From Neospora caninum Liverpool (Eukaryota; Apicomplexa; Conoidasida; Eucoccidiorida; Sarcocystidae), in the NCBI RefSeq assembly GCF_000208865.1, contig NC_018390.1, positions 3,490,270 through 3,554,269 on the forward strand: a stretch of 64,000 nt of DNA, written 5' to 3'. Each line of letters begins with the position of its first letter. The stretch's first letter is position 1. Shown piece after piece: positions 47,028 through 57,591 of this stretch. The position numbers and the translations under genes are program-made. The notes beneath the pieces were generated by a model. It saw only the letters and a list, made by a program, of their open reading frames with translations, had not been told where the DNA came from and searched no databases.

Positions 47028-50000
47028 CTTGATGGAGCAGACGAGAGCGAGTGCCAAGAGACTGGCCAAGAAAGAAGAACCAAAGACGGAGTGAACAGGG
47101 AGGCCTGACGTGTGGCCTGGTTACTTAGAAGAAACGGCAGAATTCTACGGGAAAGCAACGAAAAGGACGAGCACAAAAGCTTAAAGAGAACGTGAAGGTG
47201 CACGGGGGGCAAGACGACAAGTCAACGACGCGTCAGAGGAAGAAAAGTAGCGCGAAAAGAACTAAGGGGGTTAAGGGAGAGGCGGCAGGACTGAAAGCGG
47301 AGACAGAAAACGAAAGGACGAGAACTAGGGGAGACGCCCACAAAAACAGAAACGAAGCGACGGCAAATCCTCAAAGAAAAAGAAGAGAGAGATCTGAAGT
47401 GAAGAACACTAGACGGGAAAACAAGGATTGACGGTGAAAATGCAGGAAGCGCTCAGTTCCGAATCCACAACTGCACGGCACGCGGTACTTGCTGTCCTGG
47501 TAGACATCCGCTAACTCAGGACGGGTAAAACTGGGACAGAAGAGCAGAAGGATGAAGACAGAATGAAGAAAAGAAAAAGGCCGACGAAGGAGACGAAGAA
47601 GCAAGAATGGGAGAAGAACAGGACAAATCGGTGGTTGACACGCGCGGAGAAGTCTTTCCGTGCGAACGGCCCAGAGCACGAGAGAGACAGCTGGAAGTGC
47701 TTCACGGCGAAAGTGTTCATTCGAGATTTCTTGCAGTCTTCCTTCCTTCCTAAGGATGACGTGCGATTTCCTTTTCTCGAAGCGGTTCGAAATTCCGTCG
47801 GTTTAGCTTCTCGTTTCTTTCCCTTAAGTTCAGGCATGCATGCGCCCAAACACATGCAAAGCCTCTTTGGGGTTCAAACTCCCGCTGGGCCTCAGGCAGT
47901 TCCGCTCAGTTTGTTTTCAGCCGTTCTACGTGAGCATGCTTGCAGAAGCGACGCTTCAACGCAGTGCAAGTGTCTGGGTTTGTTTTCAACTCTAGCAGTC
48001 ATTCCTACCCCCCGCCAGGCGGACGGTGAGACACGACGAACAGCCGCTCGTCCTGCGCTAGGTGACACTGACTGCGCATGCGAGATGCCAGCTTCCCCTG
48101 AGGTTTGTCGTTTTCGACGTCGCGCTCCGTGGGTTCTATATCTGTACAATGCCTGTCATTCAGGGAGAATACGTTAGTCTGTCAGGGAAGAAGGCGTCCT
48201 CCCGTCCGAAACGGGCAACGCAGTTCTCCCGTGGACAAGGGTTCTGGAGCGTCACAGCTGTTGATGCAAAACTACTTCTGGGGGGAAACGTACCTGTGCG
48301 AGTTTCCTCACCAGTGCGCCATGGCAAACCAGCGTTGGTGGAGGCGACAAATTTACAACCTCAAAGCAGCCGCTGTCTACTGGACAGCCGTCACTGGTAA
48401 AACAGAGGTCGGGCCATGAGGAGCGGTATGTGGCAGAGCGGGCACGGGCTTTTGGAGTTCGATGCGTGTCCTGGACACCGGGCTGAGTTTCGAACGGATA
48501 CGGACCACGAATTGGTTTAGAGTTGTTCAGGAAGGGCGTGCATGGTCTCGAGAAGTCTCGTAGCAGACTACGCCGCCTTGAGAGTCCCAGTCCACAACGT
48601 GAATGGAGCGAGAAAGCAAAAGCGCAGTCAGCCCTCAGATGCTGTATGCACGCATGTTGAGAGTACGAACCAACTCGAAAAGGCAAGAGAGTGAATCGAG
48701 CCACGCTAGTAGAAAGAGGAAAACTGTCTAGCAGGTCAACGGTAGAGCACGCTTTATTCGTTTGACTCTCGTGCCAGGCAATTCGGTGCGCTCGGCGCAA
48801 CTGTACAGCAAAACACGCCTGATACAGCACTGAGCGAGACTTAAGCCACATGGCGTGTTCGAGGACACCTTCTTGTCCGTGTGTGTGCCGCCTTGCTTTG
48901 AGCGCTGCTGCACTGACTGCAGTCCGATGGATCCTTACCAAACACGGATAATCACGATGTGCCTGCAGAACACACTCTCGTACCTCGCAAGCTTTCTCCG
49001 CCGACGGAACTCCCGTTGTTTCGTGTTCCCGAGGCGTCAGCAGCGAGGCGTACTTTGCGATACAAATGAATGGCTTTTGCAAGCCGGGTAGCGAGTTCTG
49101 TTCTTGTCTGCGAAGGATTCTGTGCGACTGAGGTTCGTCGTTCCCTCAAAGCGGCCGTCCCTGTTCATCAGTTGGCAGGGGGGCGGCTACAGTGTGTGTT
49201 GTTTCGAAAGAGAAAAACGGCCTCAGCTTCACCACTGCGACTCGTCCGCACGAACCTTCCCAGCCATCATCTTCCTTAATTGTACGAAGAATGAGGCCGA
49301 ACAATTGATGTCGTTGTCGAACAGAAGGCGGCGCGTTCCTATACCGTGACTGAATGGGCCTCGACCGGAGCACACTTCGGCGACGCACCACGCAATATTT
49401 TGTCCACGTTACCGCTTGTAAGTTGGAACGTCGAACACAGCGGCGTCGCTTCCTGAGAAGGTCAATTGAAGCGGAGGCTCTGCGTACAGCGTGGTGTGTG
49501 AAGACATTGAGAAGCGGGCACTCTCTCACCGCGAATTTCATGTTGACAAACGGCAGTGGCTTGTGCGGCAGTCTCTTCGTACATCGGAGGCTGCGCTTGG
49601 CGTGGTCTAGGTTGGACAATATACCCTCCATTAAGTACTTTTTAGTTTGATGGTGTTAAATCCAGAGGCTACTGATTGGTTAAATGGAGGTCTTGCTGTG
49701 CGATCCAGAACTGCCAAACTCAAATCGATTAAACAGAGACCGATGTTGGATGGTATTAATTTTAACACCGCGTAATATGCTGGAAAATACCATTCAGGTA
49801 CGATATGAATAGATAGCTGCGATGTTGACGACCATCGGAAACGCTACACACCGCAGTACCTAGTGTTGATGTATAGCAGACGCTCTCCTTGTTCCACTAC
49901 CTAATCATAATCTACTGTTCCAGATATTAAGGAATGTACGCAACATTTAACTGCACAACGTTGTGCCAAGAAGAATCCGCGGCACCACTGGAGAATCGAC

Positions 50001-52866
50001 GTTGGAACACTCCTTTTCAGGAAATCGACGGAGCAGGATTCGTGAGAGATGTCCTTGCCTGAAATGTCAGTCACTGCTGCGCAATTAGAAAGAGCAGCCT
50101 TCGCAAACCACTGATGCGACTCGCTTTCGGCCTCTACAGCTCCTTCAACATGCAAGAGACCTTTGCGCCGCTGTGAGCTGACAGATCCAGGAATCCATTT
50201 TCCCGGGTTTTATCAGGCGTGTCGACGGGACTCTAGGGTACCTGCTTGCTCCGGTCTTTACTGTTCGTGCGACACCCGTACGGAGCTCACCTCTGATCCG
50301 AGGATCGAACTCCCCATTAATCGATGCCGCCCGCGACATTCTCTACTTGGAAATGTCGGAAGCTCGCTAAAAGAACCGGAACTAGAGAATGCAGAACTCA
50401 AGCACGGATAGAACTCACCCGAGGTCCGGCTGCCTCGTTTTACCGTCATACCCGGGTAGTGTGTAACGTGACGAAGGCGGACTCTAAGTGTTTCGTCAGG
50501 ACAAACGTCACTGTGTTGTCTTCTCGCTTCCAAGGTTTCAACCGAACCGTAACCGGCTGCGTTTCCACCGACTGCCACCGAAGACAATTCTGCAGCCGAA
50601 TCGCTTCTTTGCCGAAGGATTGCACAGGCACGCAGCACATTGGAGCTTCGGCATCCTTAAGTCTGACGGGGACGCAGCAATATGCTAATTGCTCGTTGCG
50701 TTAAGGTTTGAAGAATTATGCACAGACACGACGTGATACAGTCTTTGACGGGGATTCGCGAGGCGACATTTCGCATGTGGTTGTCTCGTTGTATGTGAAA
50801 AATCTACCGAGGGGGCATACTTTGATGCTGCCGCAAAAACCGTGAGGCCTTTGCGTGAGAGGCCTGCTCGAGACTGCGTTTGCAGTTGCGTTGGCGGGTG
50901 GCAGCCATGATCGCGTGCAAACAGCAGATCACGAGTTTACGAGTCTGTAAGCTTCTGTTCATCATCGCAGCTAATTCGAACAGGCTGGCGGCTGCAGGCG
51001 AGACCCGTTCGTTCTTGTGAGCGGCTCTACACTCGTCGGGGTTTTTAGCGACAGCTCTTGTTGGTGCATATCGCGTCTGAACTGACGCTCCCGTGAAGTC
51101 TCGCAAGACAAGCTTGCCTGACAGTTTGGAACAAAACCCGTTCAACTCTAAGTGCTCGCCAAAAGTGACATGATGCCCCGCGGAGTTGTTTTCGTTAACG
51201 GCGCAGCACTTCATGTGTCTTTTTAGCATCCCGACGGATCCTGGTGTACAAAAACCGAAATAAATGGGGGCTGTGTGTATCTCCTAACTCCAGTCACGTG
51301 TGTTCTCTACCGCGGCTCCGCGTCTTCGTGTTATTTTTTTACACACAATCGGCGGCTCTCCTCCCGACTGCGGTCGACGCTGCGGGCGGTCCCTCGGCAA
51401 CGAACCTCGCCGTAGTCTACTTGGCCCCACATCCCGTTTACCGCATGCGCTTTACTTTTTCCCGGTTTCTCGGCAGTCCACCCGAGCGCGTTTGCAGGCG
51501 TTCGGGCTGCAAACTACAACGGAACGGTTCAGGACATTAAAGTGCGGTTTCATGCACTTAACAATTGGTCCATATCGGATCTTCACACCGATTCCTGCGT
51601 CTTTTTTTGCAAAGACACCGAGCGTTTACCGGAGGTCCAGTTGACGAGGACGGCCACGTGATTGGCAGTCTGCGTACGGTCCGTGCTGTGGTGGACCTCG
51701 GTGGAGAAGGGATTTCTCTTTTTTTCGTTTTTTGTCCTTTCTCAGCTTTGGCAAGGCTGCTCCTTTCGGCGCTCCATGTCACGGAGGAGTTCTTGCTGTT
51801 CTTCCCGCTGTGGTCAGGTCTAGCGGGTGCATTTTGATTCAACACCCATTTTTGCTCACTTTTTCGGTGTCTCCATGAATGCCCTAACGATGTCCGGTGC
51901 CTTCGTGGCCGTTTCCATTTTGCAGGATCGGGGATTGTGTTTTTTTGATGTGCTTCTGAGAGCAAAACCTCCAGCACCTTGGAATCCACGCGACTTGTTC
52001 AAGTTGTGAGGACCTGTCTTCGAGACGCGAAGCCCGTTGTCGCGCCGGATCTCTAGATATCTCCACAGGTGTCGACCTCGGAGAGGGGGAGAAAAAGACG
52101 AAACGGCTCGCCTCTTCTTGATCACCTTTTCCCTCTCCGCCTGATACTCGTTGCGCGATCCCCACAGGGTAGGCATCGTGGACGACGGGGTGATGTATAG
52201 TCAAGTGTCTTCTCGCCTGGGCCCGTGTTTGGCGTAGGCGTGCCTCGCAGTTTCTTGCGTTTTTTCTGGACCAGTCTAGGATAGATCGAGTCCTTGTTTT
52301 TCTGCTGCCGCGAAGCAGAGATACTGTGTACCGAGCGTGCTCTTTCTCCGGTTCCCTCCCCCCTGTATGCAGACGGCGAAGCCTGCGCGGCTCTCGTTGA
52401 ATTGTGACTTGAGACATTTGCGAACAAAGTTTCGCACTAGAGAGACCAACCCTGCTTCTTGCCTTTTTTTCGTGCCTCGAAGCGACGTCTGTGGCGAGCT
52501 GGCGACGTCCCGGGAATTGCGGCTTCCAAACCGAAATTCCTGGGACCGAACAAGCGTGGTTCTCCCGTTTGTTCAGGTGCACGCATTTCCTCAAAAATCG
52601 ATACACGTGCTGGTCTGCTAAGCAGCTGAGCTGTGAGGCAGATCAAACGCGATCGACTGAGGGCTGTGAAGCGCTCCTTGTCGACTGGGTTCGTCTTTCA
52701 CTCTCGCGCGGAGGGATACTTCCTGAACGGCCACTGTGACGGCGCAGACTGCGACCGTGTGCAGATCCCTTTTTTCGGAACAGGTTTAACCGGTAGCGCG
52801 CTCGACGGCGCCTTTCTTGAATAGATTTTGTTTTTTCTGGTTTTATTTTTCTGCTTTGCGGGCGTC
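47028..52866. other. Divergent intergenic region between SMU1 and ApiAT gene
   Basis: 5.8 kb holding both promoters. No recognisable coding region. The longer open frames (48252-49082 minus, 51884-52606 minus) lack ATG-supported starts, domains or splice support. Microsatellites and pyrimidine runs are absent, in contrast with 3.5-47 kb. TGCATGC, the core of a known apicomplexan AP2 site, occurs near 47835 within a GCATGCATGCGCC cluster, about 800 bp upstream of the SMU1 start. An AT-richer island lies at about 49620-49960. Confidence 0.45.
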
Positions 52867-54921
52867 ATGCCGGGTCCTTCCCCGCCCGCGTTGTCAACGT
52901 GGCGCAGTCGCATCAAGGGCTGGATCCCCCCCAGTGACCTGCCTGGATCGGTCCAGCCCACGCCTTGTAACTTCAACCGCTACGCGCTTCTTTTTTTTTA
53001 CGTCATCAGTGGGTGTGTAACAGGCGTCGTATTCTTTGGGTGGCCTGCGATGGCGTCTCTGATCTTCCACAACGCGGGGTTCTCGACCCTCTGCACGCGA
53101 GACCCCGACACAGGTGATTTTTCCCCCGATTTCCGAAAGGAAGGAAAAATGTTCATCTGCGACGCGCAAGACGCGGCAATCCAGAAACTGTACCCGGTGG
53201 CAGGCGTCCTCTGCTGCATCATGAGTGCCTGTGGCGGGGCGCTCCTCGACTTCATCGGCCCCAAGTTGACCATGTGCCTCGGACAAACGCTCTCCCTCAT
53301 CGGTTGGCTGTTCCTGGCCTTCTCAGGAGCGGCTCCAGGCTCGTACTACGCCGGCATCGCCCTCATCGGCCTCGGCGCCGACGTCGGGTTTCTCCCCACA
53401 ATGTGCGTCACGCGACTTTTCCCCGGCTCCGCGGGCTTGGTCATCACCCTTCTCAGCTCTGCCTCGTCGGCGAGCTCCGCGGTTCCGGTGGTCCTCGCAA
53501 AGATCGTCGAGCAGCATGGGGTGACTCTCAAGACTGTCTCGCTCTGGTACATCTGCTGCGGCCCCGTGGTGTCCATCATCATTGCGGTCTTCCTCATGCC
53601 GAGACGGAACTACCTGGTCGGGGAGGACGGCGCGCACAGCGAGAGCAACAAATTCGAAAAAGGCCCCGCGAAGATGTGCGAAACCGGCGACGGAAGAAGT
53701 GTAGGTGCCGTGGACGGCTGGGACGCAGCGTCCGCAGGCGAGGTGTCGAGCCCGAGACGGAAACCCGCCAAAGCGGAGGCAGGAAGGCAACTGCGGTTTC
53801 TGTCGACGCACAACTCGCTCGCCTCGGACCAAGACACAACGGGAAACTCGGGGGTCGAGGAAGACAGAGGCAGGTCGACTCGAGTCGAGGAAAGTTGCAC
53901 TGCGGCGCCTTTTCCAGAGCCGAGTTTGGGTACGGCCGCGCAGTTCGCTGGCCAGGCCGAGGGCTCGAGACTGGAAAAGACCGAGGAGTGCAGAAACCGG
54001 GGACAGGAGACTGCCGGCCGTGTACAGAACACCCTGTTCGCAGGAGAGAGGAGCCCGACAAGCGGAGAAATCGGGCTTGTGGCCGACGCAGAGTCATGCG
54101 AGAAGGGTGAGGACGGAGGAAACGACGTCGTCGTGTCGTTCCCCGGGGAACCTGCCCAAGGAAACGGCCCCCAGCAGGCCATCGCGACGCAGGGAGAAAT
54201 TCACGAGTGTCCCAAGGCCGAGAGTAAATACAGATGCCCAGCGCGGGCTTCGTTTTTTGGACAGCTGTTCTCAGAACGCTACCTCATCGTCGCGGTGTAT
54301 TTCATCGGTGTGGCCGGGGCTGCCACCTTCTACCAACAGGCCCCCCGGCGCATGTTCACTGACCCGGTCGTCGACTTCATGGAGATCCTGCAGCCTCTGG
54401 GTTTTCTGCCGTGCATCATTTTGGGCAAGTGTGCAGACGTGTTTGGCATTTTGAAGATTCTAACCGTCGTTAACACTTTTGGGGTACTCATGTATGCCAC
54501 CTCCATGGTTCGGGGCTTCGACAACGCCTTGGGGTACACCTCGGTGGTGTTGTACACCTTGTACATGTCGGTGTTCACGAGTCAAATCTTTGTGTACATC
54601 GAGGCCACCTTCTCCCCCCAGTACTTTGGCAAGTTGATCGGGCTGACAGCTATGTGTGGAGGCCTCTTTTCCGTGGTCTCCAGTTCGCTCTACGAACACG
54701 TCGTGATTGGCGTCGGCAAGGGCGACCCTCGTATCATGCAAATCGCCATGACCGTTTTCCTGGGGTTTCAGTACCTTTGGATCGCCCGGCTGTTCTGGCT
54801 GAAGAAAAGAGACCCGAACCCATACCGCAGCGGGCCAGCGCGCCTAGCGTCGTCAGACACTCCCAGTGCACGGGCGCTGCCCATTTGCCAGGCTCCGTTC
54901 GAGCCGGTTTGCCAGGCCTAG
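52867..54921 (+). CDS. ApiAT (NPT1-like) family major-facilitator transporter
   Basis: Intronless, 684 aa from the first ATG in frame (MPGPSPPAL). Twelve hydrophobic segments arrange as 6 + 6: TM1 about 36-62 (RYALLFFYVISGCVTGVVFF), TM2-TM6 up to about 245, then TM7-TM12 from about 470 to 660. TM2 is followed by GGALLDFIGPK, the MFS loop 2-3 signature region. Between TM6 and TM7 lies a hydrophilic loop of about 225 residues rich in Glu, Ser, Gly and Arg, far longer than the usual MFS loop. ApiAT proteins are plasma-membrane amino-acid transporters of apicomplexans, distantly related to LAT3/SLC43. The position next to NCR1 suggests the ApiAT6 subgroup (6-2 in T. gondii, from memory), so I leave the symbol blank. 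The substrate cannot be read from sequence. The open frame extends 13 codons upstream without an ATG. Confidence 0.85.
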   Translation: MPGPSPPALSTWRSRIKGWIPPSDLPGSVQPTPCNFNRYALLFFYVISGCVTGVVFFGWPAMASLIFHNAGFSTLCTRDPDTGDFSPDFRKEGKMFICDAQDAAIQKLYPVAGVLCCIMSACGGALLDFIGPKLTMCLGQTLSLIGWLFLAFSGAAPGSYYAGIALIGLGADVGFLPTMCVTRLFPGSAGLVITLLSSASSASSAVPVVLAKIVEQHGVTLKTVSLWYICCGPVVSIIIAVFLMPRRNYLVGEDGAHSESNKFEKGPAKMCETGDGRSVGAVDGWDAASAGEVSSPRRKPAKAEAGRQLRFLSTHNSLASDQDTTGNSGVEEDRGRSTRVEESCTAAPFPEPSLGTAAQFAGQAEGSRLEKTEECRNRGQETAGRVQNTLFAGERSPTSGEIGLVADAESCEKGEDGGNDVVVSFPGEPAQGNGPQQAIATQGEIHECPKAESKYRCPARASFFGQLFSERYLIVAVYFIGVAGAATFYQQAPRRMFTDPVVDFMEILQPLGFLPCIILGKCADVFGILKILTVVNTFGVLMYATSMVRGFDNALGYTSVVLYTLYMSVFTSQIFVYIEATFSPQYFGKLIGLTAMCGGLFSVVSSSLYEHVVIGVGKGDPRIMQIAMTVFLGFQYLWIARLFWLKKRDPNPYRSGPARLASSDTPSARALPICQAPFEPVCQA

Positions 54922-57591
54922 GAGGCGCCAATGGGGTGGACATGGCCTCGGCTCACGGGCGTCAAACGCATGTAGCAGGGAAGGCAAACATATTTTGCGT
55001 AGGGACTGTCGGTGCCGCAGGGCGACCATTTTGTGGAGCTCTGGCATGCTAACTCGTGTTTGGTTGTATGTACCATGGCATTTTGGATTTACGGTTAACC
55101 ATCGAATGGAAACATGTAGTTACCTCGTCGAGAGATTTAGTCACGACGTTTTCCCATGATTTGGGAATGCAGTCATTGTGGCTGGCATTCTATTTTTTAT
55201 GTAAATCGCACTCTTTGAAAGGGTGCCTGTAATTTTAGGGCAGCATTTTTGACGATCTCTGACATTGACCTTCCTTTCATTTGAACGTGAAGCATGCACA
55301 GGATCTGTGCACCCGAGGGGGAGGGCCGCTTGGAACGCAGGGGAGCGGTCTCCTTCGCCCACCGTTTTTCCACTCAGCGTTGTGTTTACATCGCAAGTGG
55401 TTGCAGCTGCTCAGACACTGGGGCTGAGGGCTGATTGGAGGAATCACCTGTTTTTTCTCTATTGCGTGGGGGCTTTGATTCACTACGATGTTGTGTTTGT
55501 CTTGTGCCACAAACTGCAGAGCTCCTGTGCATCGTTCGCGCCCGTTCAGAGGTGGTACGGGCTGCTCTGTAGTGTGCACGTCTGTGCGGGTGTCGAAAAG
55601 GAACAAATTCAGTGCCACGTTGCTGACGACCGGACTTTCCATTTGGCAGTGACAAGCGATAAGAGGGTCTGACCAGGAGTCAAACGTACCGTTGCGCCCC
55701 TGGCAGGTAGAGTGGCAGCTGTACGGTGAAGCGATGAAGCACCACGAGAGACCGGCTGGGGGTGGAAAGGCCCAGTCTTGAGTCGCATCGACAGTCATAC
55801 GGTGGAAAGGTGCGGATAGCCCCGTCACGGTGTTTCCCTTGTGTGCACGAACGTGAGTTGGGGCAATACGTTCGTTCTCCACACGCTAACCATCAGGTTC
55901 GCGCCCACTTGACCACTTTATCTGCAAGACTCATCCGCGTAAACGTTTATGGTGCAGATCGCCTGAAGGGGCAGGACCTCGAATGTATTGTGCGGCCAGT
56001 GCTCTGGTACGGTCTAAAACAGAAACAAACCAGCTACCGCCGACCCTCACAAGAGGCGACACAGCACTGTCGCCTCAGACTTTGCCGCCAATGCCATGCA
56101 AGGGCCGGGCGTATGCTCCAGAAAAAGCATCTAAAGCGTGCGAACTTCTTGCAGTGTGTTAGCGCCAAACGCGTGAACTATACGTACACTCCCACTGCAG
56201 TGCCGGTGACAACAGTGAGCCAAGAAAACAGAATTACGAAGCTTGTCCGCCGGAATTTTTCGACTTCTTGAATCCGAGGAACGCAAGACCTCAGCCTTTT
56301 CATTATTACGGAGTAAAAATCGTGACGGGACAGCACTGGGAAATCTTCGGCTGCTGACCAGAAAAGCGTGTGTCGTGCTTAGATTTCCACCGCTCAGCTG
56401 TGGCCGACGGCCAAGGGGTGGTCTATTATAGGTACGCCGCGTCCCGCAATTCACAGCGCACGATGCATCAATGAGTCCGGCGTCTTCACGACTTACAAAG
56501 CTAGAAAAGAGATGCCTTTGAGGAGGCACCTGCCGCAGAGACTCAAAATGTGAGTCCGCCAGCACAGGGGTGTTGTGTGTGTGTGGTTCGGGGTAGCGTG
56601 TCGCGCAAATCGAAAACACCACACGCGCCTACCTCCACTGGGAAGGGGTTTGTGAGAATCGCAGTTGCATGTTAAAACAGGATTTTAAAAAAAGCCTCCC
56701 GGCAATGAATGTCAAGCTTGCCAAGAGCCAGGACTGACCAGTAACAACTGAAATTAGGGGAATGCACAAAACGGCGGTAGCAGTAAGACACAGCGGAGCC
56801 AACAAACTAGCGTAACTGCCCTACCGGCAACACCGTCCCGTCCCCAAACAGCGGATATCGCTTCCGGGGCCCAGAGTAAGGCATTCTGGGTTGACTGCTC
56901 ATTGTGCCTGCCGCAGCAGTCTCGCTTATCTTTGTGCAACGGTGCCATTTTGTCGGAAAACGATGATGGTTACATCTTCGAGCATTCCGGTATACCCAGT
57001 GACCGGGCTCGGCCGAGCTCGGCCGTTTGGTAGCCATCGCACGTGCAACCCTGCATGACACTGCAAAGAGATTCTCCGACGAGACTGGCAATTTTTTCCG
57101 CGGCGTTTTAGTTTCAGAAGAGTTGTATTCTGCTGTGGAAAGAGCAGCGGAGCGCAGCAGCGTGACATCTGGCCTCCCACGATCAGGGAACATCGAGTGT
57201 CCGCAGAGGCGCCACGCCTTCCGGATGCCTTCTGCCATCCTTGTATCCATATGGACTCCAAAAAAGCGAAAGGTTTTTAAAGACTCTCTGGAAAACCAGG
57301 TCCCTTTATGTGCACCTCTTTTTGATCCACATGCGACTCGAGATGCGCATATGATTTAGTGCTTCCCGTTAAGGATGTTGCCGGGATACCCTTGCTTACC
57401 TTCGGTGTGTGCGAGACGCGACGGTCCTATCCGTTTCCTGCATAGAGAGGGGTACGCGTACCCGGTTGCTGTTCATCAGGAGGGCTTCCCTGGTGACTTT
57501 TTCTTCGGTTTCGCTGCGCTCCCTTGTCGACGAAAAACTGCCTGCTCGAAGATCACCAGAAGTGTTTCAGTCCTGGAACTCGGACGTCCAA
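54922..57591. other. Spacer upstream of NCR1
   Basis: 2.7 kb without a convincing gene; the open frames 55265-55672 and 55762-56271 resemble nothing. A 16-bp perfect palindrome lies at 57010-57025. The segment holds the ApiAT 3' UTR and the NCR1 promoter and 5' UTR. A frame open from 57409 enters the NCR1 coding region but has no ATG before 57592. Confidence 0.45.
57010..57025. promoter_or_regulatory. 16-bp perfect palindrome upstream of NCR1
   Basis: CGGCCGAGCTCGGCCG equals its own reverse complement. It stands 567 bp before the NCR1 start codon, so it could be a dimeric factor site in the promoter or 5' UTR. No known factor is assigned. Confidence 0.5.

Noticed and set aside
48252..49082. 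276-aa minus-strand ORF between SMU1 and the ApiAT gene
   Set aside because: No family resemblance, no hydrophobic or domain pattern, and competing open frames on the other strand.
51884..52606. 240-aa minus-strand ORF upstream of the ApiAT gene
   Set aside because: Arg/Ser-rich without motifs. More likely promoter or 5' UTR of the plus-strand gene.
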